DNA of 64,000 bases from Mycobacterium sp. D16Q13 (GTDB lineage: Bacteria; Actinomycetota; Actinomycetes; Mycobacteriales; Mycobacteriaceae). This document shows positions 31,753 to 41,191 of this stretch, one piece after another. The notes beneath the pieces are model-generated. The model made no database searches, was not told the DNA's origin, and was given only the letters and a program-made list of their open reading frames with translations. Location of the stretch: contig NZ_MAEW01000003.1 in assembly GCF_002013375.1 (NCBI RefSeq), forward strand, positions 1 through 64,000, in the 5' to 3' direction. The position numbers and the translations under genes were made by a program. Numbering within the stretch: the first letter of the stretch is position 1; every line of letters begins with the position of its first letter.

Positions 31753-32408
31753 CAGGCCGACACCTCCTCTTTCTTCTTGGCGTTGATGAAGCCGTTGAGG
31801 GCCTCGACGCTGAACACCAGGTCATCGGCCTTCAGCACGTCATAGGTGTTGAGCTGGTCGTAGGCCAGCACATGCACGTTCGGCAGGTTCCGGACGCTCT
31901 TGACCGAAGTCAGATCGTCGCGGCCCAGCACCACCAGCACCTGCTTGCGGTCGGTGATCTCGGCCAGGAACGCCTTGGCGCTCTTGGTCGAGGGCTCCTG
32001 CCCGGCAACCAGTTCAGTGATGGCGTGGATCCGGCCGTTGCGAGCCCGGTCAGACAGCGCACCGCGCAGGGCGGCGGCGATCATCTTCTTGGGCGTCCGC
32101 TGGCTGTAGTCACGCGGCTGCGGGCCGTGGACAACGCCACCACCGGCGAACTGCGGGGCGCGGGTCGAACCCTGACGGGCACGGCCGGTTCCCTTCTGCC
32201 GGTAGGGCTTCTTGCCACCACCGGACACCAGACCACGCGTCTTGGTGGAGTGGGTGCCCTGACGGCCTGCGGCCAGCTGAGCGGTCACCACCTGGTGCAG
32301 CAGCGCGATATTGGCTGGGGCGTCGAACAATTCGGCCGGCAGCTCGATGGAGCCGTCCGTCTTGCCACCCGGAGCCTTGACTGCGATCTTCAAAAAATCC
32401 TCAGACAC
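31752..32408 (-). CDS. rplD: 50S ribosomal protein L4
   Basis: A 218-residue exit-tunnel protein and, in E. coli, autoregulator of the S10 operon. The tunnel loop [25 protein letters not shown] is present and looks wild type. GTG start overlapping the rplC stop. Confidence 0.97.
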   Translation of the reverse strand: MSEDFLKIAVKAPGGKTDGSIELPAELFDAPANIALLHQVVTAQLAAGRQGTHSTKTRGLVSGGGKKPYRQKGTGRARQGSTRAPQFAGGGVVHGPQPRDYSQRTPKKMIAAALRGALSDRARNGRIHAITELVAGQEPSTKSAKAFLAEITDRKQVLVVLGRDDLTSVKSVRNLPNVHVLAYDQLNTYDVLKADDLVFSVEALNGFINAKKKEEVSA

Positions 32409-33061
32409 TACTTCTCACCTCGCTTGACAGCGGTGCGGACCACAACCAGGCCACCCTTACGTCCGGGGATGGCACCCTTGATCAGCAGTACGCCGTTCTC
32501 AGCATCAACCTTGTGCACCACCAGGTTCTGCGTGGTGACGCGATCGCTACCCATACGTCCGGACATCCGCGTGCCCTTGAAGACACGGCCCGGGGTGGCG
32601 CAGCCACCGATCGAGCCGGGACGACGGTGCACGGCCTGTGCACCGTGGCTCGCGCCCTGACCGCTGAAGCCGTGACGCTTCATGGTTCCGGCGAAGCCCT
32701 TGCCCTTCGAGGTTCCGGTGACGTCGACATAGGCGCCGTCACTGAAGATCTCGGCGGTCAGCTCCTGGCCGACCTCGTACTCCGCGGCAGCAGCCTCGTC
32801 GTCCAGACGGAGCTCGGCCAGGTGGCGACGGGGGTTGATACCCGCAGCACTGAACTGGCCGGTGACCGGCTTGGTCACCTTGCGCGGACTGATCTCACCG
32901 AATGCGAGCTGGATGGCGCTGTAGCCGTCCTGCTCCTGGGTGCGGATGCGGGTCACCACATTGGGTCCGGCCTTGACGACGGTCACCGGAACAACCCGGT
33001 TGTTGTCGTCGAACACCTGTGTCATACCCAGCTTGGTGCCCAGAATTCCTTTTCTTGCCAT
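32408..33061 (-). CDS. rplC: 50S ribosomal protein L3
   Basis: A 217-residue assembly-initiator protein. [19 protein letters not shown] at the start and the loop [19 protein letters not shown] approaching the peptidyl-transferase centre are typical. It lies 14 bases after rpsJ. Confidence 0.98.
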   Translation of the reverse strand: MARKGILGTKLGMTQVFDDNNRVVPVTVVKAGPNVVTRIRTQEQDGYSAIQLAFGEISPRKVTKPVTGQFSAAGINPRRHLAELRLDDEAAAAEYEVGQELTAEIFSDGAYVDVTGTSKGKGFAGTMKRHGFSGQGASHGAQAVHRRPGSIGGCATPGRVFKGTRMSGRMGSDRVTTQNLVVHKVDAENGVLLIKGAIPGRKGGLVVVRTAVKRGEK

Positions 33062-33075
33062 GGTTTCTGGTTCTC

Positions 33076-33381
33076 CTACTGGATGTTCACGTCGACGCTG
33101 GCCGGCAGGTCGATGCGCATAAGCGCGTCAACCGTCTTGGGCGTCGGGTCGAGGATGTCGATGAGCCGCTTGTGGGTGCGCATCTCGAAATGCTCGCGCG
33201 AATCCTTGTACTTGTGCGGCGACCGAATAACGCAATACACGTTCTTCTCGGTTGGCAGCGGCACAGGTCCAACGACACTCGCGCCGGTACGGGTCACCGT
33301 CTCAACAATCTTGCGCGCAGAGGCATCAATGGCCTCATGGTCGTAGGCCTTGAGCCTGATGCGGATCTTCTGTCCCGCCAC
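33076..33381 (-). CDS. rpsJ: 30S ribosomal protein S10
   Basis: A 101-residue protein of the small-subunit head, also a NusE antitermination factor. [19 protein letters not shown] at the start and [13 protein letters not shown] at the end match mycobacterial S10. The GTG at 33381 gives the usual length. It is the first gene of the S10 segment, behind a leader of about 240 bases with two small hairpins. Confidence 0.97.
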
Positions 33382-33754
33382 GCTTCCTACCTCTACTATC
33401 ACTGGTCCGGAGCACGCCGAAGCGCACAACCCGATACCGCCGCTGTTTACCTGTCTTAGTTCACCGACCCCCGCGGTCGGGCGTGTCGCCCTCGCGCGCA
33501 GTCGTCCGCGTCGAAAATTCTCGTCGCTTGGACCGGGCCGACGCGCCCGTAAGGGCGCTGTAGTTCGCCGTACCCGTTCGCGCGCCACAAAGAGCGTCGC
33601 AACCGGTTCACGGCAACCCGAACAGTATGCCTTATCCCGCGGCTGCGGCCAAATCCCTGCTGTACCCACCCGGCAGCGCCAACTGGGAGCCCTTGACCTG
33701 CGAATCCGAAGACGTCTGGAACGCTAGTGCAAGATTCGTTGAGGAGGTTGTGAC
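33382..33754. other. Leader region of the S10 segment (373 bases)
   Basis: No convincing gene. Short hairpins lie at 33464-33480 (CCGACC/GGTCGG) and 33543-33558 (GCGCCC/GGGCGC, loop GTAA). On the minus strand they would sit in the rpsJ 5' leader and might support attenuation or autoregulation. A promoter candidate lies at its far end. Confidence 0.45.
33624..33652 (-). promoter_or_regulatory. Candidate promoter of the S10 segment
   Basis: On the minus strand TTGGCC (33647-33652), a 17-base spacer and CATACT (33624-33629), with TACTGT two bases on as an alternative -10 box. The leader would be about 235 bases. Motif-based only. Confidence 0.4.
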
Positions 33755-34058
33755 GTGCGCTGGCCGGAGGCCGACGGAGGGCGTTCATTTCTGCGGGCAC
33801 TGCCCGTCCTCTCCGGCAGCGCCCCACCGTTCAATATCGATGGCGCCCCCGCCGAACCGCTCCCCTTGTTCGTCGAGTGGATAGAGCAAGCAGCGCGGGC
33901 CGGCGTACCGGAGCCGCACGCCATGACGATCTCGACGGTCGATGCCCAGGGTGCGCCGCGCGCACGCGTTCTGGCAGGGCTCCCCCGACCGCAAGCACCT
34001 GCGCATCGGCTATCAGCGCACTGATGACGGATGGGAGCGCACGCAGCTCTGGCCGTGA
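33755..34058 (+). pseudogene. Pyridoxamine 5'-phosphate oxidase-like pseudogene, internal deletion
   Basis: The GTG at 33755 follows AGGAGG by seven bases and opens a frame (MRWPEADGGRSFLRALPVL) resembling the N-terminus of PNPOx-family proteins, including EPHAMTISTVDAQGAPRARVL. At about 33969 the similarity jumps to another frame: FWQGSPDRKHLRIGYQR and on to WERTQLWP with stop TGA at 34056-34058. This looks like the C-terminal end of the same family. The FMN-binding middle, about 100 residues, is missing. The original would have been about 200 residues long. The junction lies in GTTCTGG, which reads sensibly in both frames and so could mark a microhomology deletion. In the original frame translation stops at 34022-34024. 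Confidence 0.75.
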
Positions 34059-34093
34059 TCGAGGAGCTGGTTGATGTGCGTGTTCGATGTCAT

Positions 34094-34109
34094 CTTACTT
34101 TCGAGTAAG
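34094..34109. promoter_or_regulatory. Palindromic operator-like site
   Basis: CTTACT and AGTAAG are exact reverse complements around TTCG, 9 bases upstream of the GTG start of the DUF4442 gene. Size and position suit a TetR/GntR-type repressor. No regulator gene is adjacent. Confidence 0.45.
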
Positions 34110-34118
34110 GTACGTGAC

Positions 34119-34589
34119 GTGAGTGCATCTCCGACCTACAAAATCTGGCAGCGTCTGCAGAACAAGCCCGGCGGCTCCGCCCTGTTCTCCGCCGCCATGA
34201 TGGCCCGTGTCCCCTACTTCGCCTCAGTGGTGCCGCACGTGCACCGGATGGAGCCGGGCTACTGCGAGGTGACCGCCCCCAAGTGGTACTTCGTCTACAA
34301 CCACCTCAAGACCTTCCACGCGATCGCCGCGTGCAACCTGGCCGAGGTCGCGATGGGGATGCTGATGGAGGCCACCACCCCGTCCTCGCATCGCTGGATT
34401 CCCAAGGCGATGAACGTGCAGTACCTCGGCAAGGCCACCACCTCGCTACGCGCGGTCGCCAAGCTGGACGGCCTCGACTTCGCCTCGATCACCGAGGGCA
34501 CCGATGTCGTTGTGCCGATCAGCATCACCGACCGCGACGGCAAGGAAGTGGTGAAGGCAGAGATCACCACCTGGGTGACCCCCGCCTAG
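34119..34589 (+). CDS. DUF4442 hotdog-fold protein (putative thioesterase)
   Basis: About 156 residues. Resembles the DUF4442/YiiD-C hotdog family: PYFASVVPHVHRMEPGYCEV, the helix with KTFHAIAACNLAEVAMGMLM (a PaaI-like position) and a C-terminal beta strand KAEITTWVTPA. Acyl-CoA thioesterase activity is plausible but not shown. The GTG at 34119 is chosen because AAGG precedes it and the extra upstream residues overlap the palindrome. It is followed by the P450 gene after 68 bases in the same direction. Confidence 0.75.
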   Translation: MSASPTYKIWQRLQNKPGGSALFSAAMMARVPYFASVVPHVHRMEPGYCEVTAPKWYFVYNHLKTFHAIAACNLAEVAMGMLMEATTPSSHRWIPKAMNVQYLGKATTSLRAVAKLDGLDFASITEGTDVVVPISITDRDGKEVVKAEITTWVTPA

Positions 34590-34657
34590 CCCGCATCCGG
34601 CGGCCCGATTCGGCCGTTACGGTCAAATCTATGGTGTGCCGCGCGCACACTCCGGCT

Positions 34658-35914
34658 ATGGCCACTGCACTATCCGAAATCGAAGACGCCGGCCGACTCT
34701 TGGCCGATCCGACCGCTTACGCAGACGAGCCCCGTCTGCACGACGCGCTGACCCTGCTACGGCGTGAACAACCCGTGGCGAAGGTCGTTACCGACAACTA
34801 CCGACCGTTCTGGGCGGTCACCAAGCACGACGACATCATGGACGTCGAGCGCGACAACACGCTCTGGATCAACGAACCGCGTCCGCTGTTGATGAACCTC
34901 GAGCAGGAAGCCGAGCTCGACCGGCAGGCGGCGATGGGCATCGAGCTCAAAACCCTTGTCCATATCGACGACCCCAAACACCGCGTTCTGCGCGCCATCG
35001 GAGCCGACTGGTTTCGGCCAAAGGCAATGCGGGACATGAAGATCCGCACCGACGAGCTGGCCGCACGATATGTGAACAAGCTGATGGAGGCCGGCGGAAC
35101 CTGCGACTTCGCCCAGGACGTCGCCGTGCACTTTCCCCTCTACGTCATCATGTCGCTGCTCGGAATTCCCGAATCGGATTTCGACCGGATGCTCAAGCTC
35201 ACCCAGGAACTCTTCGGCGGCGACGACACAGAATTCCAGCGCGGTGCAACTCCGGAGGAGCAACTGCTGGCGCTACTGGATTTCTTCGGATACTTCAGCG
35301 GGCTCACCGCATCCCGGCGTGAAAACCCCACCGGTGACCTGGCGTCGACCATCGCGAACGCCAAGGTTGATGGTGAGCCGCTCTCCGATGTCGACATCGC
35401 GTCGTACTACACGATCATCGCCACCGCCGGACACGACACCACCAGTGCCACGATTGCCGGTGGGCTGGAAGCACTTCTGCAGCATCCAGACCAGCTCGCT
35501 CGACTGCGCGAGAACCCCGAGCTCATGCCCCTGGCGGTCGACGAGATGATCCGCTGGGTGACACCGGTCAAGGAATTTATGCGAACAGCGACCGCCGACA
35601 CCGAGATTCGTGGAGTACCCATCGCCGAAGGCGATTCGGTGCTGCTGTCCTACCCCTCGGGTAACCGCGACGAGGACACCTTCGCCACTCCGTTCACCTT
35701 CGACGTGGGACGAGACCCCAACAAACACTTGGCATTCGGGTTCGGTGTGCACTTCTGCCTAGGAGCGGCACTGGCCCGGATGGAGGTCAACAGCTTCTTT
35801 TCGGCGCTACTCCCCCGGCTGGAGTCCATCGAGATCGATGGGAATGTTGAGCGGACGTCGACCATATTCGTCGGCGGTATCAAACACCTGCCGATCCGCT
35901 ACGCCCTGCGGTGA
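34658..35914 (+). CDS. Cytochrome P450 monooxygenase
   Basis: A protein of about 418 residues with all P450 signatures: I-helix AGHDTT (257-262), K-helix ExxR (Glu296-Arg299), and the heme-ligand loop FGFGVHFCLG with Cys367. It is soluble and bacterial class I, so it needs a ferredoxin and a reductase. A ferredoxin-reductase-like gene lies at 48.5 kb, but no ferredoxin gene is in this window. Sequence style resembles mycobacterial CYP124/125/142/188 relatives, but I cannot assign a family. The ATG at 34631 is an alternative start adding 9 residues. Confidence 0.92.
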   Translation: MATALSEIEDAGRLLADPTAYADEPRLHDALTLLRREQPVAKVVTDNYRPFWAVTKHDDIMDVERDNTLWINEPRPLLMNLEQEAELDRQAAMGIELKTLVHIDDPKHRVLRAIGADWFRPKAMRDMKIRTDELAARYVNKLMEAGGTCDFAQDVAVHFPLYVIMSLLGIPESDFDRMLKLTQELFGGDDTEFQRGATPEEQLLALLDFFGYFSGLTASRRENPTGDLASTIANAKVDGEPLSDVDIASYYTIIATAGHDTTSATIAGGLEALLQHPDQLARLRENPELMPLAVDEMIRWVTPVKEFMRTATADTEIRGVPIAEGDSVLLSYPSGNRDEDTFATPFTFDVGRDPNKHLAFGFGVHFCLGAALARMEVNSFFSALLPRLESIEIDGNVERTSTIFVGGIKHLPIRYALR

Positions 35915-35923
35915 CGGCGACTA

Positions 35924-37426
35924 TCAGTTAAGCCGCGCGGAACCATCCGCCGCGACTTCGATTGACGCACCGGCGATATCGGTGTCCACGAGCTGGGCCG
36001 CCGCATCGCGGTCGTCGATCTTGGCGAAGGTACGCGCCCCGGTCGGGGTACGCACGCTCACGAACGTCTGGAACGGCGATCCGTCTCGTCCATAGTTGAC
36101 GGTCCAGGCCTCGACGGTCGCCGCACCCGAATAACCGTCGGCCGCTGCGGTTCTGGGCTCCCGGTCGACCTCGGACTGCACGTCCTCGTACCTGAAACCG
36201 GATGCGGGCGGCTCGGTTCCGTAGATTCCGAACGCATGCTTGGTGAGATACCCGCCATTGGCCGTGATCAGCCCCTTCGCCCCGGGACGCTCGCGCAGCC
36301 GCTCGGCCATGGTGGCAATGGAGTGGGTGACGTAGTTGCACCACGGGCCGCCGGCGAACGTCAGTCCACCGGTGACCGTGAGCGGCCGTGCCGGGTCATC
36401 GAGCGCCAGCCCCAGCTCGGTGGCCGCGACCTGCACCGCCGAGGGGAAACACGAATAGATGTCGATCAGGTCCACGCCATCGGTTCCCAGACCGGCGATA
36501 TCGAAGACGCGCTTACCCGCAAGGCGGATGGCCGGAGACCGATGCAGTTCATCGCGTTCACTGAGCGCGAAGGTGTCGTTGGCCTGGCTGCCGGCGAGCG
36601 GAAATATCCAGCGATCCTTCGGGATTCGGAGCCGTTGCGCCGTTTCTAGCGAGGTGAGCAGCAGTACCGCCCCCTGCTCGACCATGTTGTTGGAGTTCAT
36701 CAGCTTGGTGTACGGCGAGCTGATCCACCGATTGTCCGGACCGGGAGTGGCGATCTCCTCGGCGGTGTACGCATCGTTAGACCAGGCATGCACGTTGTTC
36801 ACGGCCACGGCGTTGAAGCGCTGCCACAACTGAGCAATCGCGGCGCGATGGTCGGCGACGGATACACCGTTGGCGACCCGAATCGCCTGCTCGAACAGCG
36901 GGTACACGTGGCCGGGAGAGATCAGGCCAATGGCGGTCTCGGCGCCACCCACCTGATCCATACGCCCGCCGAGAATGGTTGGTTCGGCGATGGATTCATC
37001 TTGAGTGGTCCACGTGGGCTGTACACCGGTAGCCATCATCTTATTGCGCGACCGCCACATCTCCGCGCCACCGATGAGAACCACGTCGGCGTCCCCGGCA
37101 AGAATGTCCGCGGCCGCGTGGTTAACCAACAGCTGCGGCGAGTTGCCGCTGGGCCCGGTGTAGAACGTGCGCTTGGGCGCCGCACCCAGACGTTCACCGA
37201 GCAGTACCCCGGGGTCGCGATACTTCCAGGAGAAGATGTTCGCCACGGACACCGTGTCGATGGCGGTGAGCAGATCAGCCGCCCCCGCATCCTCGGCCGC
37301 CAGCCGGGCCGCTCGCTCCATAAGATCGATGGGCTCGGCGATCTCGGAGAACGGGGTATCGGCGTCTGTCCGCTGGTTGACCTGTCCGGTACCGACGAGG
37401 ACCGGCGTGCGAGGGTCGAGGGCCAT
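35924..37426 (-). CDS. Thiolase-like acetyl-CoA acetyltransferase family protein
   Basis: About 500 residues of the thiolase superfamily, of the long actinobacterial acetyl-CoA acetyltransferase type: LDPRTPVLVGTGQVNQR, DTVSVANIFSWKYRDPG, GPSGNSPQLLVNHAAADI, DVVLIGGAEMW. A C-terminal domain follows with GGLTFAGGPWCNY and a small extra beta domain. The nucleophilic Cys of true thiolases is not obvious in the usual GSG(M)xAV context (here GNSPQLLV), so it may be a non-condensing or SCP2-like thiolase. Convergent with the P450 gene, 9 bases apart. Confidence 0.82.
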   Translation of the reverse strand: MALDPRTPVLVGTGQVNQRTDADTPFSEIAEPIDLMERAARLAAEDAGAADLLTAIDTVSVANIFSWKYRDPGVLLGERLGAAPKRTFYTGPSGNSPQLLVNHAAADILAGDADVVLIGGAEMWRSRNKMMATGVQPTWTTQDESIAEPTILGGRMDQVGGAETAIGLISPGHVYPLFEQAIRVANGVSVADHRAAIAQLWQRFNAVAVNNVHAWSNDAYTAEEIATPGPDNRWISSPYTKLMNSNNMVEQGAVLLLTSLETAQRLRIPKDRWIFPLAGSQANDTFALSERDELHRSPAIRLAGKRVFDIAGLGTDGVDLIDIYSCFPSAVQVAATELGLALDDPARPLTVTGGLTFAGGPWCNYVTHSIATMAERLRERPGAKGLITANGGYLTKHAFGIYGTEPPASGFRYEDVQSEVDREPRTAAADGYSGAATVEAWTVNYGRDGSPFQTFVSVRTPTGARTFAKIDDRDAAAQLVDTDIAGASIEVAADGSARLN

Positions 37427-37439
37427 GAGCCGATGGTAA

Positions 37440-37455
37440 CCAACCACCCGGTTGG
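37440..37455. promoter_or_regulatory. Palindrome upstream of thiolase-like gene
   Basis: CCAACC and GGTTGG flank a four-base ACCC spacer, 14 bases upstream of the thiolase-like start on the minus strand. Possible TetR-type operator. Weak evidence. Confidence 0.35.
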
Positions 37456-37473
37456 CCCCGGAGGGCCGCCCCG

Positions 37474-38259
37474 CTACGTGGACAGAGCGGGCCCAGATCC
37501 CTCGATCTGACTATCCGCACCCGTCATGTCCTTGAGGGCAACACCTGATCGGCCGATCTCCCGTGCGCCCGCCACCAGGGCGGCAACGACCTGCGCCGCC
37601 TGGTCGTAGCCCAATCCTTCCGGCGGATGGATGTTGGACACGCAATTACGTTGTGCGTCACTGCATCCGACAACAGGATTGTGCGTGAGGTATATCCCGA
37701 CGCTGTCGGCGACGGACAGTCCGGGACGTTCCCCGATGAGCACCAGGACGGTGTCGACGCCAAGTGCGACGCCAATGTGGTCACCGAGGGCAACCCGCGC
37801 CTGTGTCGCGATGACGAGCGGGGCGATCGAATATCCGCGAAGTCGCTGGTGTAGCGCCTGTAACAGCTGAACCCCGTGGTCATCGAGGGCCCGCGGAGAC
37901 AAACCGTCGGCCAGCACGATGCCGATATCGGCGGCGGAATCCGCAAACGAATCCAGCGCGCCATCGGCAGGCGTCCGGCCCAGGTCCGGGCGGCGCAGGT
38001 ACTCGGATCGATCGCCTGCCCGGCTGGTCACCAGCAGCGGCGTGCCCAATCCGAGCCCGTCGATCCGGCCTGCCAGGGCACCCGCGTCCAGGGGCGTATG
38101 CACCGCGTCACGAGCGGCAGCGTGCGCGGTCCCGAACTCCAGGACTCGCGTGGTGGGCAGTGCATCACCGCTGCGTCCCAACCCGATTCGTGACTGCGTG
38201 GATCGGCGCAAGGTATCCCAGATATCGTGCGCCGCTCCGTTGTTCGCGACATCACTCAT
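37474..38259 (-). CDS. eutC: Ethanolamine ammonia-lyase small subunit
   Basis: A 261-residue beta subunit of the adenosylcobalamin-dependent enzyme that converts ethanolamine to acetaldehyde and ammonia. SRIGLGRSGDALPTTRVLEF near the N-terminus, IVLADGLSPRAL, VLIGERPGLSVADSVGIYLTH and the Cys-containing NCVSNIHPPEGL are characteristic. The ATG overlaps the eutB stop (ATGA), giving coupled synthesis of the two subunits. Confidence 0.96.
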   Translation of the reverse strand: MSDVANNGAAHDIWDTLRRSTQSRIGLGRSGDALPTTRVLEFGTAHAAARDAVHTPLDAGALAGRIDGLGLGTPLLVTSRAGDRSEYLRRPDLGRTPADGALDSFADSAADIGIVLADGLSPRALDDHGVQLLQALHQRLRGYSIAPLVIATQARVALGDHIGVALGVDTVLVLIGERPGLSVADSVGIYLTHNPVVGCSDAQRNCVSNIHPPEGLGYDQAAQVVAALVAGAREIGRSGVALKDMTGADSQIEGSGPALST

Positions 38260-39659
38260 AGCAGGGCCCGTAACGGCGAGTCGTTGACCGCGATTTCACG
38301 CAGCCCCCCATCCCGTTCCAGCATGCCCATGCGTTCAAGCCAGTCGTTGAACTCCGGGGCAGGTCGCAAGCCGAAAGTGCGGCGCGCGAACAGCGCATCA
38401 TGGAAGGACAGGCTCTGGTAGCCGAGCATGACATCGTCGGCCCCGGGCACCGCGATGACAAACGCGACCCCCGCGGCCGTGAGCACCGTGAGCAGGACGT
38501 CCATGTCATCCGAATCGGCCTCGGCGTGATTGGTGTAGCAGACATCCACTCCCATCGGGAGCCCCAGCAGCTTGCCGCAGAAGTGATCCTCCAGACCAGC
38601 CCTGATGATCTGCTTCCCGTCGTAAAGATATTCCGGCCCAATAAATCCCACGACGGTATTGACCAGGAGTGGTTCCACCTCGCGCGCGACCGCATACGCT
38701 CGGGCCTCCAGCGTCTGCTGGTCTACCGCAACGCCACCCACCCCGATATGCGCCCCGGCGGAGAGCGCCGAGCCCTGGCCTGTCTCCAGATACATAACGT
38801 TGTTACCCACGGTGCCCCGCGCCAACGAACGCCCGGCCTCATTCGCCTCACGCAGCAGCGCCAGGTTGACCCCAAAACTCTCGTTAGCGCCTTCGGTGCC
38901 AGCGATCGACTGGAACACCAAGTCCACCGGTAGATTTCGCTCGATAAGCTCCATCGTGGTGGTGACGTGCGCGAGCACGCACGACTGTGTGGGGATGTCG
39001 AATCTCAAGCGGATGTCGTCGATGAGGCGCAGCAGGTCGGCTGCGGCATGCGGGGAATCGGTCGCCGGGTTGATGCCGATGACGGCGTCGCCGCACCCCA
39101 GGAGCAGACCGTCGAGGGTCGCGGCGGCAATACCGCGCGCGTCGTCGGTGGGGTGATTGGGCTGCAACCGGGTCGCCAACGTGCCCGGCAGTCCGATGGT
39201 CGTACGAAAAGCACTATGGTTGCGCACCGCGGCACCGACGGCAATGAGGTCCTGATTGCGCATCAGCTTGCTGACGGCCGCCACCATCTCTGGGGTCAAC
39301 CCGGGCGAAATATCCTTGAGCGACTGCGCCCCATGGGGTTTAGTGATGGTCTCCAGTAACCAATCGCGGAAATCGCCGACGGTGAGATGCGAGATCACCG
39401 CGAAGGCCTCCGCATCGTGACTGTCAATGATCAGCCGGGTGACCTCGTCGGTGTCGTACGGAACAATCTCCTCGGACAGGAAGTCCGCGAGCGGTACCTC
39501 GGCGAGCACCCAGCGCGCGGCGGCCCGCTCGGCGTCCGACTGCGCCGCACAGCCCGCGAGCTCGTCACCGGACCGAGGCGGCGAGGCCTTCGCCAGAACT
39601 TCGGCGAGCGACCCGAACTGGTACGTGACCGGCCCCACGATGTGGCGAAAGGTACTCAT
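38256..39659 (-). CDS. eutB: Ethanolamine ammonia-lyase large subunit
   Basis: A 467-residue catalytic alpha subunit (TIM barrel). Recognised by LAEVLAKASPPRSGDELAGCAA, LGCGDAVIGINPATDS, FQSIAGTEGANESFG and the C-terminal PGADDVMLGYQSLSFHDA. No reactivase eutA, no shell proteins and no aldehyde dehydrogenase lie nearby, so this is the shell-free actinobacterial pathway. It is 7 bases downstream of the permease gene, one operon with eutC. Confidence 0.96.
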   Translation of the reverse strand: MSTFRHIVGPVTYQFGSLAEVLAKASPPRSGDELAGCAAQSDAERAAARWVLAEVPLADFLSEEIVPYDTDEVTRLIIDSHDAEAFAVISHLTVGDFRDWLLETITKPHGAQSLKDISPGLTPEMVAAVSKLMRNQDLIAVGAAVRNHSAFRTTIGLPGTLATRLQPNHPTDDARGIAAATLDGLLLGCGDAVIGINPATDSPHAAADLLRLIDDIRLRFDIPTQSCVLAHVTTTMELIERNLPVDLVFQSIAGTEGANESFGVNLALLREANEAGRSLARGTVGNNVMYLETGQGSALSAGAHIGVGGVAVDQQTLEARAYAVAREVEPLLVNTVVGFIGPEYLYDGKQIIRAGLEDHFCGKLLGLPMGVDVCYTNHAEADSDDMDVLLTVLTAAGVAFVIAVPGADDVMLGYQSLSFHDALFARRTFGLRPAPEFNDWLERMGMLERDGGLREIAVNDSPLRALL

Positions 39660-39666
39660 AATGTGC

Positions 39667-41130
39667 CTATTTCAGCTCGTTCTCGGCTTCTGCAAGCGCC
39701 GCGAACTCCTCATCCGGGGAGTTCGCCACCAAACGGTGACGGCTATACAACCCAAAATACGCCATAAACAGGATGAATACGCCGAACGTGGCAAAAGCTG
39801 CGGTGGTATCGACGATGAAGGTCGCCACCACCGCAGCACAGGCGATCACCAGCGCGAACCCGCTGGTGACGATGCCACCGGGGGTGCGGTATGGCCGCTG
39901 CATCTCCGGCTCGCGAATACGCAGCACAATATGGCTCACCATCATCAGCACATAGCTCAGCGCCGCACCGAAAACCGCCATGTTGAGCAACATCGCGCCT
40001 TTACCGCTGAGCGACAACAGGAATCCGATGATTCCCGGCACGATCAGCGCCAGTACCGGAGCCTTCCGGCTGTTGGTGACCGACAACCCGGTAGGTAGGT
40101 AGCCTGCCCGGGACAACGCAAAGGTCTGGCGACTGTAGGCGTAGACAATGGAGAAGAAGCTGGCGATGAGTCCGGCCAGCCCGATGTAATTGACCGCCTT
40201 GGCCACTGTGGTGGTTCCGAGCGCCTCGACCAAGGGATTCCCGGACTGCCCCATCGCTTCGGCACCGCCCGCGCCGGGCACCAAGATCAGCACGGCAGTA
40301 CCGGTGATGACGAGCACCAGCATGGCCATCACAATGCCGCGCGGGATGTTCTTGGCGGGATCGCGGGCTTCTTCGGCGGCCAGCGGTACGCCCTCGATCG
40401 CCAGGAACAACCAGATCGCGAACGGCACCGCCGCCCAGATTCCCAAATATCCGTAGGGCAGGAATGCCGATGCACCCGTTGCTGTTTCATCGACGGGTAT
40501 GTCCGTGAGATTATGCGCGTCGAATCGGCCGACAGCTCCGATGGCAAAGGTGATGAGGCCGACGAGCGCGATCCCGGTGATGATGAACATCGTCCTGAGC
40601 GCCTCACCGGCACCGCTGAGGTGGATGCCGATGAAAATCGCGTACACCGCCAGATAGATCCACCACCCGTCCTTGAGACCGAACAGGTGCAGTGATTCGA
40701 CGTAACTTCCGATGAAAGTGGCGATGGCGGCCGGCGCGATCGCATACTCAATGAGAATCGCCGTCCCAGTGGCGAATCCGCCCCAGGGGCCCATCGCACG
40801 CCGGGCGAAGGTGTACCCGCCGCCCGCGGTGGGTAATGCCGACGACATCTCCGCCATGCTGAGCACCATCGACAGATACATCGCGGCGATGACGACGGCC
40901 GCGATGGCCATCCCGCCGAAACCGCCCTTGCTCAGCCCGGTGTTCCAGCCCGCATAGTCTCCGGAAATCACGTAGCTCACGCCGAGCCCGGCCAGCAGTA
41001 CCCAGCCCGCGGTGCCCGATCTCAGCTGCCGCCGGGCGAGGTAGTCGGCACCTTCGAGGTGTGATTGGACGCCGGCATGATCAAGCGGCGCCTCCGTACG
41101 TGAACTGACGGCGTCATCGGGAGTTGACAT
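39667..41130 (-). CDS. eat: Ethanolamine permease, APC superfamily
   Basis: About 487 residues with 12 predicted membrane segments of the amino acid-polyamine-organocation type. LRSGTAGWVLLAGLGVSYVISGDYAGWN and the segment around EMSSALPTAGGGYTFARRAMGPWGG are typical of ethanolamine permeases. The ATG at 41130 (MSTPDDAV) is preferred over a longer in-frame ORF. First gene of the eat-eutB-eutC operon, it would import ethanolamine, probably by proton symport. Confidence 0.93.
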   Translation of the reverse strand: MSTPDDAVSSRTEAPLDHAGVQSHLEGADYLARRQLRSGTAGWVLLAGLGVSYVISGDYAGWNTGLSKGGFGGMAIAAVVIAAMYLSMVLSMAEMSSALPTAGGGYTFARRAMGPWGGFATGTAILIEYAIAPAAIATFIGSYVESLHLFGLKDGWWIYLAVYAIFIGIHLSGAGEALRTMFIITGIALVGLITFAIGAVGRFDAHNLTDIPVDETATGASAFLPYGYLGIWAAVPFAIWLFLAIEGVPLAAEEARDPAKNIPRGIVMAMLVLVITGTAVLILVPGAGGAEAMGQSGNPLVEALGTTTVAKAVNYIGLAGLIASFFSIVYAYSRQTFALSRAGYLPTGLSVTNSRKAPVLALIVPGIIGFLLSLSGKGAMLLNMAVFGAALSYVLMMVSHIVLRIREPEMQRPYRTPGGIVTSGFALVIACAAVVATFIVDTTAAFATFGVFILFMAYFGLYSRHRLVANSPDEEFAALAEAENELK

Positions 41131-41191
41131 CGTCCAATTGTGCGACCGATGACGTGCGCGCGTGCGGTAGACGCCAAGATTCGCGCTCCCG

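Noticed and set aside
34059..34118. Upstream in-frame start of the DUF4442 gene at 34071
   Set aside because: The extra residues cover the palindrome and lie against the pseudogene end. The GTG at 34119 fits the family start better.
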